Origin: Candidatus Thiodiazotropha taylori | Lineage (GTDB): Bacteria > Pseudomonadota > Gammaproteobacteria > Chromatiales > Chromatiaceae | Direction of reading: 5' to 3' | NCBI GenBank assembly: GCA_019100305.1 | Contig: JAHRHW010000319.1 | Location: forward strand, 1 to 5,357 | DNA length: 5,357 nucleotides | The notes under the pieces: model-generated | The model's input: the letters and a program-made list of their open reading frames with translations, nothing else | What the model was told of the DNA's origin: nothing | The model's database searches: none | In this document: one piece after another, positions 1-5,357 of the stretch | Layout of the letters: each line of letters starts with the position of its first letter | How positions within the stretch are numbered: the stretch's first letter is position 1 | Program-made: the position numbers and the translations under genes

Positions 1-3
1 TCA

Positions 4-31
4 ATGACAGCAATCTTACAATGCCTATAAT
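4..31 (+). promoter_or_regulatory. Probable sigma70 promoter for the 188-aa coiled-coil gene
   Basis: A perfect -10 hexamer TATAAT lies at 26-31, preceded after a 16-nt spacer by ATGACA at 4-9, which matches the -35 consensus TTGACA at five of six bases. Transcription would begin near 38, giving a leader of roughly 100 nt before the ATG at 136. This is a sequence match only; no start site has been mapped, and the window edge cuts off anything further upstream. Confidence 0.55.
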
Positions 32-79
32 GTCAGTAGCGTGACCTAATATAGTGCATTGGTGTGCACAATAGTGATG

Positions 80-116
80 TCTGGCCTGCTTGGCCATCAG
101 GCAGATAGAGCCTGAT
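80..116 (+). promoter_or_regulatory. Leader hairpins with a shared, mutually exclusive strand
   Basis: The element GCCTG (84-88), CAGGC (98-102), GCCTG (110-114) lets the middle strand pair either with the upstream or the downstream copy. The downstream option is a perfect 7-bp stem, ATCAGGC at 96-102 with GCCTGAT at 110-116, around a 7-nt loop. The upstream option pairs 84-88 with 98-102 and can be extended by TCT (80-82) with AGA (103-105) across a bulged G. The structure ends 9 nt before the AGAAGAG ribosome site (125-131). It could tune expression of the following gene, be the remains of an upstream terminator, or be a small dispersed palindrome; no T tract follows it. Confidence 0.35.
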
Positions 117-135
117 TACAAAACAGAAGAGTTCT

Positions 136-702
136 ATGTTTGAAAAAGATCCCCGTACCTTCTCACCCGAATACAAGAATCTGTCGCCTGAACAGAAAGC
201 GATGGTCAAGCTTGAGATCACGCTGACCAACTTCTTTAAAAATTTCGATGTGAGCATGTCGAGATGGGAGCGTATGATCTATCCCATGCTGGTGGTGGTC
301 GGTATTCTGGGATTGTCGGGCTTCTATCTGATCTACAACGTCACCACCGACATGCGTGTCCTTACGGAACAGGTGGATCCCCGCATGGAGGAACACCTGG
401 ATTCCATGGCAGGCAACATGGAACAGCTCTCCCAGAATATCTCAATCATGACGGAACAGATCACCTTTCTGGTGGATCGGGTCGACAGCATGGAGCAGAA
501 CATCGCCACCATGAATGGCAACATCGGGGTGTTGGCGGTCGATGTGGGGAATATGAAGCAGAATATCGGACAGATGACTGCCAATATAGCGGACATGAAT
601 CAGGCCATGCGCACCATGACGGTCAATACCGGATTCATGAGTCGTGACATCAATCAGATGGGCAGGCCGATGGACTTCATGAACTCGTTTACCCCCTGGT
701 AA
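136..702 (+). CDS. Single-pass membrane protein with Met-rich periplasmic coiled coil, unknown function
   Basis: 188 residues; I do not recognise a named family. Residues 1-46 are charged and probably cytoplasmic. Residues about 48-68 form one hydrophobic membrane helix (IYPMLVVVGILGLSGFYLIY), so by the positive-inside rule (R43, R46 before it) the rest should be periplasmic. Residues 84-182 are a continuous heptad repeat of the type M-x-x-N-I-x-x: positions 84, 91, 98 and so on to 182 are always Met or Leu, and positions 88, 95, 102 and so on to 179 are Ile, Val, Leu or Met apart from Thr165. This predicts a long oligomeric coiled coil anchored in the inner membrane. Methionine is very frequent (21 of 188) and there is no cysteine. 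The protein ends in an aromatic/hydrophobic tail, FMNSFTPW. The start ATG at 136 follows AGAAGAG at 125-131 at suitable spacing. It has its own promoter upstream and a hairpin after its stop, so it is probably monocistronic. A scaffold, sensor or spacer role is conceivable, but no function can be assigned. Confidence 0.85.
   Translation: MFEKDPRTFSPEYKNLSPEQKAMVKLEITLTNFFKNFDVSMSRWERMIYPMLVVVGILGLSGFYLIYNVTTDMRVLTEQVDPRMEEHLDSMAGNMEQLSQNISIMTEQITFLVDRVDSMEQNIATMNGNIGVLAVDVGNMKQNIGQMTANIADMNQAMRTMTVNTGFMSRDINQMGRPMDFMNSFTPW
385..681 (+). repeat. Tandem heptad-coding repeat (21-nt period)
   Basis: Fifteen consecutive in-frame 7-residue units begin at M84 and run to M182. Consensus is M-x-x-N-[I/V]-x-x; Asn is the most frequent residue just before the Ile/Val position (94, 101, 122, 129, 143, 150, 164). 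At DNA level the units have diverged, but related copies remain visible, such as ATGGAGCAGAACATC at 490 and ATGAAGCAGAATATC at 553. In coiled-coil terms Ile/Val occupy position a, Met/Leu position d and Asn often position g. The repeat probably grew by duplication of 21-nt units, which is inference. Confidence 0.8.
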
Positions 703-705
703 GCC

Positions 706-757
706 CGAAAACAGAGGGCGATGCTGATTTGAGGGCTCACCAACAGCGCTGTTTTCG
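706..757 (+). terminator. Long-range hairpin after the coiled-coil gene, possible terminator
   Basis: CGAAAACAG at 706-714 is perfectly complementary to CTGTTTTCG at 749-757, a 9-bp stem starting 4 nt after the TAA stop. The 34-nt interior can form a further stem, GCTG at 723-726 with CAGC at 744-747. The T run lies inside the stem instead of after it, so this is not a textbook intrinsic terminator; it may protect the 3' end, act as a rho-assisted stop, or have another role. It separates the first gene from the pump operon. Confidence 0.4.
742..753. promoter_or_regulatory. 12-bp perfect palindrome, possible operator
   Basis: AACAGCGCTGTT is a perfect inverted repeat without spacer. It overlaps the downstream arm of the long-range hairpin at 706-757 and lies about 70 bp upstream of the proposed -35 of the pump promoter. 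Dyads of this kind are bound by many dimeric repressors that control efflux operons, but no regulator gene is visible in the window and the site is far from the promoter core. It could equally be just part of the RNA structure. Confidence 0.25.
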
Positions 758-824
758 CAGGGTAAGCGTCTCTCCTGAAGCCTCGTAAATAGTGTTTGAT
801 TTCACAATTAATCGAGCTGTCCGG

Positions 825-855
825 TTGAAATAATAGCTGGAAGCAGTAATATAAG
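825..855 (+). promoter_or_regulatory. Probable promoter of the RND adaptor-permease operon
   Basis: TTGAAA at 825-830 matches the -35 consensus at five of six bases. Two -10 candidates overlap downstream: TAATAT at 847-852 (16-nt spacer, weak) and TATAAG at 850-855 (five of six matches, but a long 19-nt spacer). Either gives a leader of about 25-30 nt. The ribosome site GGGAG at 875-879 is 7 nt before the ATG at 887. The region 780-874 is strikingly AT-rich compared with the flanking genes, as expected for a promoter. Confidence 0.45.
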
Positions 856-874
856 TAATATCTAATATACTAAT
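847..874 (+). repeat. TAATAT direct-repeat cluster upstream of the adaptor start
   Basis: TAATAT occurs at 847-852, 856-861 and 863-868, followed by a partial copy TAAT at 871-874, so units recur every 7-9 bp. The first two sit within the longer repeat AGTAATAT (845-852 and 854-861). The cluster spans the presumed -10 and transcription start and ends immediately before the ribosome site. It may be a protein-binding array, an unwinding aid for the promoter, or simple low-complexity AT sequence. Confidence 0.4.
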
Positions 875-886
875 GGGAGTCCTTCA

Positions 887-1924
887 ATGAGGCGTTCTCT
901 GGCAACTTTACTGCTCAGCTTGGTGCTGCTTCCGGGCTATCTAGCCGCTGATTCCACTGCCCTTGAGACCGGTGCGGTGGTAAAACGGGAAACCGCCAGA
1001 GAGTTCTGGCTGGATGGTACGGTCGAGGCGATCAACCAGACCACCCTTTCCGCCCAGACCCGGGGACAGGTGGAGCAGATCCTGTTCGATGTGGATGACT
1101 ATGTGGAGAAGGGCCAGGAGGTGGTGAAGCTGAAGGATACCGAACAGCGTGCCGGTCTGGATCAGGCCCGGGCCGACCTGAAAGAGGCGAAAGCCCGTCG
1201 CCAGGAGGCGCTGGACGATTTCAATCGCACCAAAGATCTGTTCGGACGCAAGCTCGCCTCCCAGTCCCAGTTGGATAAGGCAACGGCGGCACTGAAATCC
1301 GCCAAAGCGCGCAAAGAGGCGGCGGATGCCAGACTGGCCCAGGCCACCGAGCAATTCGAATATACCCGTGTCAAAGCGCCCTACAGTGGCATCGTGACTC
1401 ATCGTCATGTGGAGGTGGGTGAGATCGCCTCACCGGGTCAAAAGCTGATGAGCGGTACCTCACTGGATCAACTCAGAGTAATCGTGGATCTGCCGCAGAG
1501 TCTGGTGCCGGTGATCCGCCAGCAGGGGAAAGCGCGGGTACTGCTCTCATCCGGTGAATCGATCGAAGGTGTGAAACTGACGATTTTTCCGTTTGCCGAT
1601 CAGAGCAGCAGCACCTTTCAGGTGCGGGTCGATCTTCCGGAGGGGGTAAAGGACCTGTTCCCTGGTATGTTTGTCAAAACCGCCTTCATCACCGGGGTCA
1701 AACAGGAGTTGGTGGTGCCCCGGGAAGCGGTGGTCTACCGCTCCGAGGTCACTGCGGTCTATGTGCTGGGTTCGGACGGGCGGGTCCACTTCCGCCATAT
1801 CCGTGCCGGTCATCCGGTCTCTGAAGATGTGCTCTCAGTGATTGCCGGACTCTCTGCCGGAGAACAGGTTATTCTGGATCCGGTGGCCGCAGCCACCGAG
1901 CTGAAACAACAACTGGCGGAGTGA
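887..1924 (+). CDS. RND efflux periplasmic adaptor subunit (membrane fusion protein, HlyD/AcrA type)
   Basis: 345 residues. The protein bridges an inner-membrane RND permease to an outer-membrane channel. Residues 1-21 are a signal peptide (MRR, Leu-rich core, likely cut after A20 or A21); there is no lipobox cysteine, so it is not a lipoprotein like AcrA. The first half of the lipoyl/barrel-sandwich domain is at about 52-83 (LSAQTRGQVEQI, DYVEKGQEV). An Ala/Lys/Arg/Glu-rich alpha-helical hairpin follows at about 86-156, with a turn near 120-128. The second lipoyl half is at about 158-190 with the hallmark YTRVKAPYSGIV and VGEIASPGQ. A beta-barrel covers about 195-267 (FPGMFVKTAF) and a membrane-proximal domain 273-345. 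The helical hairpin is short compared with AcrA, as in many compact adaptors. The start ATG has GGGAG 7 nt upstream. Its stop is 4 nt before the permease ATG, so the two are co-transcribed and coupled. No cysteines. Subfamily and substrate cannot be named from this protein alone. Confidence 0.95.
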   Translation: MRRSLATLLLSLVLLPGYLAADSTALETGAVVKRETAREFWLDGTVEAINQTTLSAQTRGQVEQILFDVDDYVEKGQEVVKLKDTEQRAGLDQARADLKEAKARRQEALDDFNRTKDLFGRKLASQSQLDKATAALKSAKARKEAADARLAQATEQFEYTRVKAPYSGIVTHRHVEVGEIASPGQKLMSGTSLDQLRVIVDLPQSLVPVIRQQGKARVLLSSGESIEGVKLTIFPFADQSSSTFQVRVDLPEGVKDLFPGMFVKTAFITGVKQELVVPREAVVYRSEVTAVYVLGSDGRVHFRHIRAGHPVSEDVLSVIAGLSAGEQVILDPVAAATELKQQLAE

Positions 1925-1928
1925 GACA
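1918..1928 (+). promoter_or_regulatory. Ribosome site inside the adaptor 3' end, coupling the permease
   Basis: GGAG at 1918-1921 lies in the last codons of the adaptor gene, overlaps its end and precedes the permease ATG by 7 nt. The adaptor TGA (1922-1924) is therefore between the ribosome site and the next start, so terminating ribosomes can reinitiate directly. This arrangement also fixes ATG 1929 as the permease start. Confidence 0.7.
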
Positions 1929-4900
1929 ATGAGTAGGCTGGGTATCTCAGGTGCTGTGGCCAAGCAGTTTCTGGTCACTGAAATCACTCCCTTGCTGGCA
2001 CTGGTCGGTCTGTTGCTCGGCCTCTTCGCGGTATTGATCACGCCCCGTGAGGAGGAGCCGCAGATCAATGTCACCTTTGCCAATATCTTCATCCCCTTTC
2101 CCGGCGCCACCGCCACCGAGATCGAACATCTGGTTGCCACCCCGGCGGAGCAGGTGTTATCGGAGATCGATGGCATCAAACATGTCTACTCCACCTCCAG
2201 GCCGGGTATGGCAGTACTGACTGTGCAGTATCTGGTGGGTGAGGACCGGGAGGACGCCATCGTTCGCCTGTTCAGCAAGGTCTACGCGAATCAGGACTGG
2301 CTGCCCCAGGGGCTGGGTGTCGGGCAGCCGATCATCAAGCCGAAAGGCATCGACGATGTGCCGATTGTCACCGCCACCCTCTGGTCTGAAGATCCGGATG
2401 TGGGCGCCTATGAGCTGAGTCAGGTGGCGCATGCCATCGAATCGGAGTTGAAACGGGTTCCCGGAACCCGGGACATCTACACCATCGGTACACCGGACCG
2501 GGTGGTGCATGTGGTGCTGGATCCCCAGTCCCTGGCGGGGCATGGCATCGATCTGACCGATCTACGCCGGGCACTGCAATCGGGCAACCACATCCGGGAC
2601 AACATCAGCGTCACGGCGGACAACCGTGAACTGCTGGTTCAGGCGGGGACCTTTCTCACCTCGGCCGATGAGATCGGCAGCCTGGTGGTGGGGGTGCGCG
2701 ATGGCAAGGCGATCTACCTGCAGGATGTGGCTCAGGTAACCCATAAGCCCGATCTGCCCAGTCAATATGTCTGGATGGGGGTAGGGCCGCAGGGTGATAT
2801 CAAAGGGCTGCCCGATGGGGGCAAGTTCCCGGCGGTAACCATTGCGGTGGCCAAAAAGCCCGGCACCAATGCGGTGGATATCGCCAAGTCCGTGATCAAA
2901 CGGTTCGACCAGCTGCAGGGCGTGTTCATACCGGAAGGCGTACAGGCGACCATTACCCGCAACTACGGTGAAACAGCCGAGGCGAAGGCCAACAAGCTGA
3001 TCACCAAGCTGGTCTTCGCCACCCTCTCGGTGGTGGTGCTGGTGATGTTGGCCATCGGCTGGCGGGAGGCCTTTATTGTCGGCGCTGCGGTAGTGGTGAC
3101 CCTGGCGATCACCCTGTTCGCCTCATGGGCCTGGGGCTTTACGCTCAACCGGGTCTCTCTGTTTGCACTGATCTTCTCCATCGGCATACTGGTGGATGAT
3201 GCCATTGTGGTGGTGGAGAATATTCACCGGCATCTCCATCTTGGGGCGAAAAATCTGCTGGAAGCCATTCCAAATGCGGTGGACGAGGTTGGCGGGCCGA
3301 CCATCCTGGCGACCTTTACAGTCATCGCAGCGTTGCTGCCGATGGCCTTTGTCACCGGGTTGATGGGTCCCTATATGAGCCCGATTCCGATCAATGCCAG
3401 TAGCGGGATGCTGATCTCGCTGGTGGTAGCGTTTGTCTTTACCCCCTGGTTGACCAATCGGGTCCTGGCGAGCCGGGTCGAGCAGATTGCCGGGCATGCC
3501 GAGGGCGAGTCGTCCTCCGGTCTGAGTTCCTTTTTCAGCACCGTCATGACGCCGTTTCTGGCGGGTAGCCGGGGCAATCGCATGCGCTGGATTCTGTTGG
3601 GATCGATCCTGCTGCTGATCGTGCTCTCCCTCTCGCTGGTGGCGACCAAGTCTGTGGTGTTGAAGATGCTCCCCTTCGACAACAAGTCCGAGTTCCAGGT
3701 GGTGCTCGACATGCCGGAAGGAACCAGTCTCGAGCAGACAACCCGGGTACTGAATGAACTGGGTGACTATCTGGGCGGCGTCGCCGAGGTGACCGACTAC
3801 CAGGTCTACTCCGGTACCGCTTCACCGATCGGTTTCAACGGTCTGGTGCGTCAATACTATCTGCGTGAAGGGGCGCATCTCGGTGACATCCAGGTGAATC
3901 TGGTGGATAAGCAGCACCGGGATCGCAAGAGCCACGAGATCGCTCTGGCAGTCAGAGGACCTCTGCAGGCTATCGCGAAGGAGTACAACGGCAATGTGAA
4001 GGTGGTGGAAGTGCCGCCGGGGCCGCCGGTGATGGCGCCACTGGTGGCGGAGGTCTATGGCCTCAACTATGAGGGTCAGACCGAGGCAGCCTGGGAGATA
4101 CGTCAGGTATTCGAGAACACTCCGGACATCATCGATGTGGATGACAGTGTGGAGTATCCATCCGCGAAGTTTGTGGTGCGGGTCGATCGGGCCAAGGCCT
4201 CCCGGCTGGGAGTGGCTCAGAGCACGGTAGCCGAAGCCCTCTCCACCGTGCTGAGTGGTGAGGATGCCAGCTATCTGCATGGAGAGAATCTGAAATACGC
4301 CGTGCCGATCCGTATCGAATATGCCGAGGCGGACAAGGCGGATCTCGATCAGGTGCTGGCCCTCAGGGTTCGCTCCCAGAGCGGTGAGATGGTGCCCCTA
4401 TCGGAGATTGTGCAGGTTATTCCCCGGGTCAGGGAGTACTCGATTCAGCATAAGGACCTGTTGCCGGTTGTCTATGTCACCGGCGATATGGCGGGTGAGA
4501 CAGACAGCCCCCTGTATGGTCTGTTCGACATCTCCGGTCAGTTGAAGCAGGGTAAGATCGAGCAGTGGTTTCTGCAGCAACCGGAGAATCCCTACGCCTA
4601 CAGTCTGAAGTGGGATGGGGAGTGGCAGATCACCTATGAGACATTCCGCGACATGGGGATCGCCTACTCTGTGGGTCTGTTGATGATCTATCTGTTGGTG
4701 GTGGCTCAGTTCCGCTCCTATCTGGTGCCGCTGGTGATCATGGCGCCGATTCCGTTGACGGTGATCGGCATCATGCCCGGGCATGCCCTGCTGGGCGCCC
4801 AGTTCACCGCCACCTCGATGATCGGCATGATCGCGCTGGCGGGTATCATTGTCCGAAACTCGATCCTGATGGTGGATTTCGTCAATCAGCAGGTGCGTGA

Positions 4901-5144
4901 GGGTATGGAGCTGGAGCAGGCAGTGGTCAACTCGGCGGCGGTTCGAGCCAAGCCCATCGCGCTGACGGCGGTGGCTGCCATGGCCGGAGGATTCTTTATT
5001 CTGGATGATCCGATCTTCAGTGGTTTGGCGGTGTCGTTGATCTTCGGTCTGTTCGTCTCCACCGTGTTGACGCTGGTGGTCATTCCGGTGGTCTACTATG
5101 CAGCGATGCGTAATCGGGTTTCATTCATCCGGGGTGAGGAGTGA
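1929..5144 (+). CDS. RND efflux transporter permease subunit (AcrB/HAE-like)
   Basis: 1071 residues, close to the length of AcrB (1049), and intact. It is a proton-driven inner-membrane pump that passes substrates to the adaptor encoded just upstream. Hydrophobic segments fit the usual 12-helix, two-half plan: TM1 about 18-38; a first periplasmic porter loop 39-356; TM2-TM6 about 357-508; a cytoplasmic linker about 510-552; TM7 about 553-572; a second porter loop 573-908; TM8-TM12 about 909-1058. TM4 carries the proton-relay pair D423-D424 (GILVDDAIVVVEN), equivalent to AcrB D407-D408. TM10 reads GIIVRNSILMVDF, with R976 where AcrB has K940. TM11 reads RAKPIALT, with R1006 and T1013 matching AcrB R971 and T978. 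The motif TPREEEPQI after TM1 marks a branch distinct from classical AcrB. It lacks the methionine-based pattern expected of CusA-type metal pumps as far as I can see, so an organic substrate is more likely; its identity is unknown. There is no cysteine. No outer-membrane channel gene follows, so a channel from elsewhere is needed. Confidence 0.95.
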   Translation: MSRLGISGAVAKQFLVTEITPLLALVGLLLGLFAVLITPREEEPQINVTFANIFIPFPGATATEIEHLVATPAEQVLSEIDGIKHVYSTSRPGMAVLTVQYLVGEDREDAIVRLFSKVYANQDWLPQGLGVGQPIIKPKGIDDVPIVTATLWSEDPDVGAYELSQVAHAIESELKRVPGTRDIYTIGTPDRVVHVVLDPQSLAGHGIDLTDLRRALQSGNHIRDNISVTADNRELLVQAGTFLTSADEIGSLVVGVRDGKAIYLQDVAQVTHKPDLPSQYVWMGVGPQGDIKGLPDGGKFPAVTIAVAKKPGTNAVDIAKSVIKRFDQLQGVFIPEGVQATITRNYGETAEAKANKLITKLVFATLSVVVLVMLAIGWREAFIVGAAVVVTLAITLFASWAWGFTLNRVSLFALIFSIGILVDDAIVVVENIHRHLHLGAKNLLEAIPNAVDEVGGPTILATFTVIAALLPMAFVTGLMGPYMSPIPINASSGMLISLVVAFVFTPWLTNRVLASRVEQIAGHAEGESSSGLSSFFSTVMTPFLAGSRGNRMRWILLGSILLLIVLSLSLVATKSVVLKMLPFDNKSEFQVVLDMPEGTSLEQTTRVLNELGDYLGGVAEVTDYQVYSGTASPIGFNGLVRQYYLREGAHLGDIQVNLVDKQHRDRKSHEIALAVRGPLQAIAKEYNGNVKVVEVPPGPPVMAPLVAEVYGLNYEGQTEAAWEIRQVFENTPDIIDVDDSVEYPSAKFVVRVDRAKASRLGVAQSTVAEALSTVLSGEDASYLHGENLKYAVPIRIEYAEADKADLDQVLALRVRSQSGEMVPLSEIVQVIPRVREYSIQHKDLLPVVYVTGDMAGETDSPLYGLFDISGQLKQGKIEQWFLQQPENPYAYSLKWDGEWQITYETFRDMGIAYSVGLLMIYLLVVAQFRSYLVPLVIMAPIPLTVIGIMPGHALLGAQFTATSMIGMIALAGIIVRNSILMVDFVNQQVREGMELEQAVVNSAAVRAKPIALTAVAAMAGGFFILDDPIFSGLAVSLIFGLFVSTVLTLVVIPVVYYAAMRNRVSFIRGEE

Positions 5145-5153
5145 TCTTTTAGC

Positions 5154-5208
5154 GCACCTGTTTGTGTCGAGCAGGTGCCACCGCCAGCTGATTCGCAGGC
5201 TGGCGGTG
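5154..5208 (+). terminator. Two adjacent hairpins after the permease, probable transcription end
   Basis: Ten nt after the stop codon, GCACCTG (5154-5160) pairs with CAGGTGC (5172-5178) around an 11-nt loop. Directly abutting it, CACCGCCAGC (5179-5188) pairs with GCTGGCGGTG (5199-5208), a perfect 10-bp GC-rich stem with a 10-nt loop. No T tract follows on either strand, so efficient intrinsic termination is not assured; the pair may work with Rho, block 3' exonucleases, or serve convergent genes from both sides. Confidence 0.5.
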
Positions 5209-5214
5209 ATTCCG

Positions 5215-5240
5215 ATCTATCCGGCACAGGGTGGATAGGT
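5215..5240 (+). other. Third hairpin downstream of the operon
   Basis: CTATCC at 5217-5222 pairs with GGATAG at 5233-5238, with a 10-nt loop; outer bases A5215-T5240 and a T-G wobble at 5216-5239 extend the stem to 8 pairs. It is weaker than the two preceding hairpins and, if the minus-strand reading frame at the window end is real, it lies just beyond that gene's stop, where it could be part of its terminator. Confidence 0.3.
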
Positions 5241-5245
5241 GAGTC

Positions 5246-5357
5246 TTATGGAGGCTGACTGCTATTCCATCTCTTCTTGCATGTTTTGACGATCGTCACC
5301 TGGGTCTCCCCATTGCCTTCCTGCAGTTCGTCTATCGAGTCAATCGTCTCTATCCAT
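5246..5357 (-). CDS. Possible 3' end of a convergent gene, partial
   Basis: Reading leftward from the window edge, one minus-strand frame stays open for about 36 codons and ends at a TAA (complement of 5246-5248). It is a hydrophilic peptide ending in TCKKRWNSSQPP. A second minus-strand frame ends in QNMQEEME with a TAG and is closed by a TGA near the edge, and a plus-strand frame is also open here, so chance is a real alternative over so short a stretch. The hairpins between this and the pump operon fit a convergent gene pair. No family can be recognised. Confidence 0.25.
   Translation of the reverse strand, partial: WIETIDSIDELQEGNGETQVTIVKTCKKRWNSSQPP

Noticed and set aside
33..257. Minus-strand open frame of 74 codons across the leader and start of the first gene
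   Set aside because: It crosses the strong + promoter region and leader palindrome, and its composition does not look like a conserved protein; treated as a chance frame.
264..647. Open + frame of 127 codons, rich in His and Gly, overlapping the coiled-coil gene
   Set aside because: It lies wholly inside the heptad-repeat gene in another frame; its His/Gly periodicity is a by-product of the 21-nt repeat, and it has no convincing ribosome site.
136..702. Methyl-accepting chemotaxis protein or phage tail-fibre fragment
   Set aside because: The coiled coil looks superficially similar, but there is no HAMP or signalling hairpin motif, no second membrane helix and no phage neighbours.
941..1408. 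Minus-strand open frame of 155 codons opposite the adaptor gene
   Set aside because: It is antisense to a clearly recognisable adaptor and has no family features; high GC at third codon positions commonly opens such frames.
1929..5144. Heavy-metal (CusA/CzcA-like) RND pump
   Set aside because: The TM4 sequence and the GIIVRNSILMVDF segment in TM10 resemble the HAE side of the superfamily, and I see no methionine relay pattern typical of CusA. This rests on motif reading, not a phylogeny.
1..5357. CRISPR array, insertion sequence, tRNA or toxin-antitoxin module
   Set aside because: I found no regularly spaced identical repeats, no transposase or terminal inverted repeats with target duplications, no cloverleaf sequence and no paired small ORFs.

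Overview
The window is ordinary-looking bacterial chromosome, all legible genes on the + strand. It suggests a Gram-negative gammaproteobacterium: it encodes a tripartite-type RND efflux pair (periplasmic adaptor plus inner-membrane permease), has fairly GC-rich coding DNA with AT-rich promoter regions, and uses sigma70-like promoters and GGAG-type ribosome sites. The exact genus cannot be read from the sequence; an environmental (for example sulfur-oxidising) gammaproteobacterium is only an impression.

Layout. Positions 1-135 hold a good sigma70 promoter and a leader with two mutually exclusive small hairpins. Positions 136-702 encode a 188-residue single-pass membrane protein of unknown function, whose periplasmic part is an almost perfect run of 15 heptads with Met/Leu and Ile/Val core positions. 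Positions 703-886 are intergenic: a 9-bp long-range hairpin overlapping a 12-bp perfect palindrome, then a probable promoter and a cluster of TAATAT repeats. Positions 887-1924 encode an RND adaptor (membrane fusion protein) with a signal peptide. Positions 1929-5144 encode a full-length RND permease 4 nt downstream, evidently translationally coupled. Positions 5145-5245 carry three back-to-back hairpins. The last ~110 bases are open on the minus strand and may be the 3' end of a convergent gene.

Function. Adaptor and permease should form a proton-driven efflux pump after recruiting an outer-membrane channel encoded elsewhere; no TolC-like gene is visible. The substrate cannot be assigned, but the permease looks like an HAE-type (organic compound) exporter rather than a heavy-metal one. 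The upstream coiled-coil protein appears to have its own promoter and a terminator-like structure, so a role with the pump is unproven.

I see no CRISPR array, mobile element, tRNA or rRNA. The least explained item is the methionine-rich heptad-repeat membrane protein.
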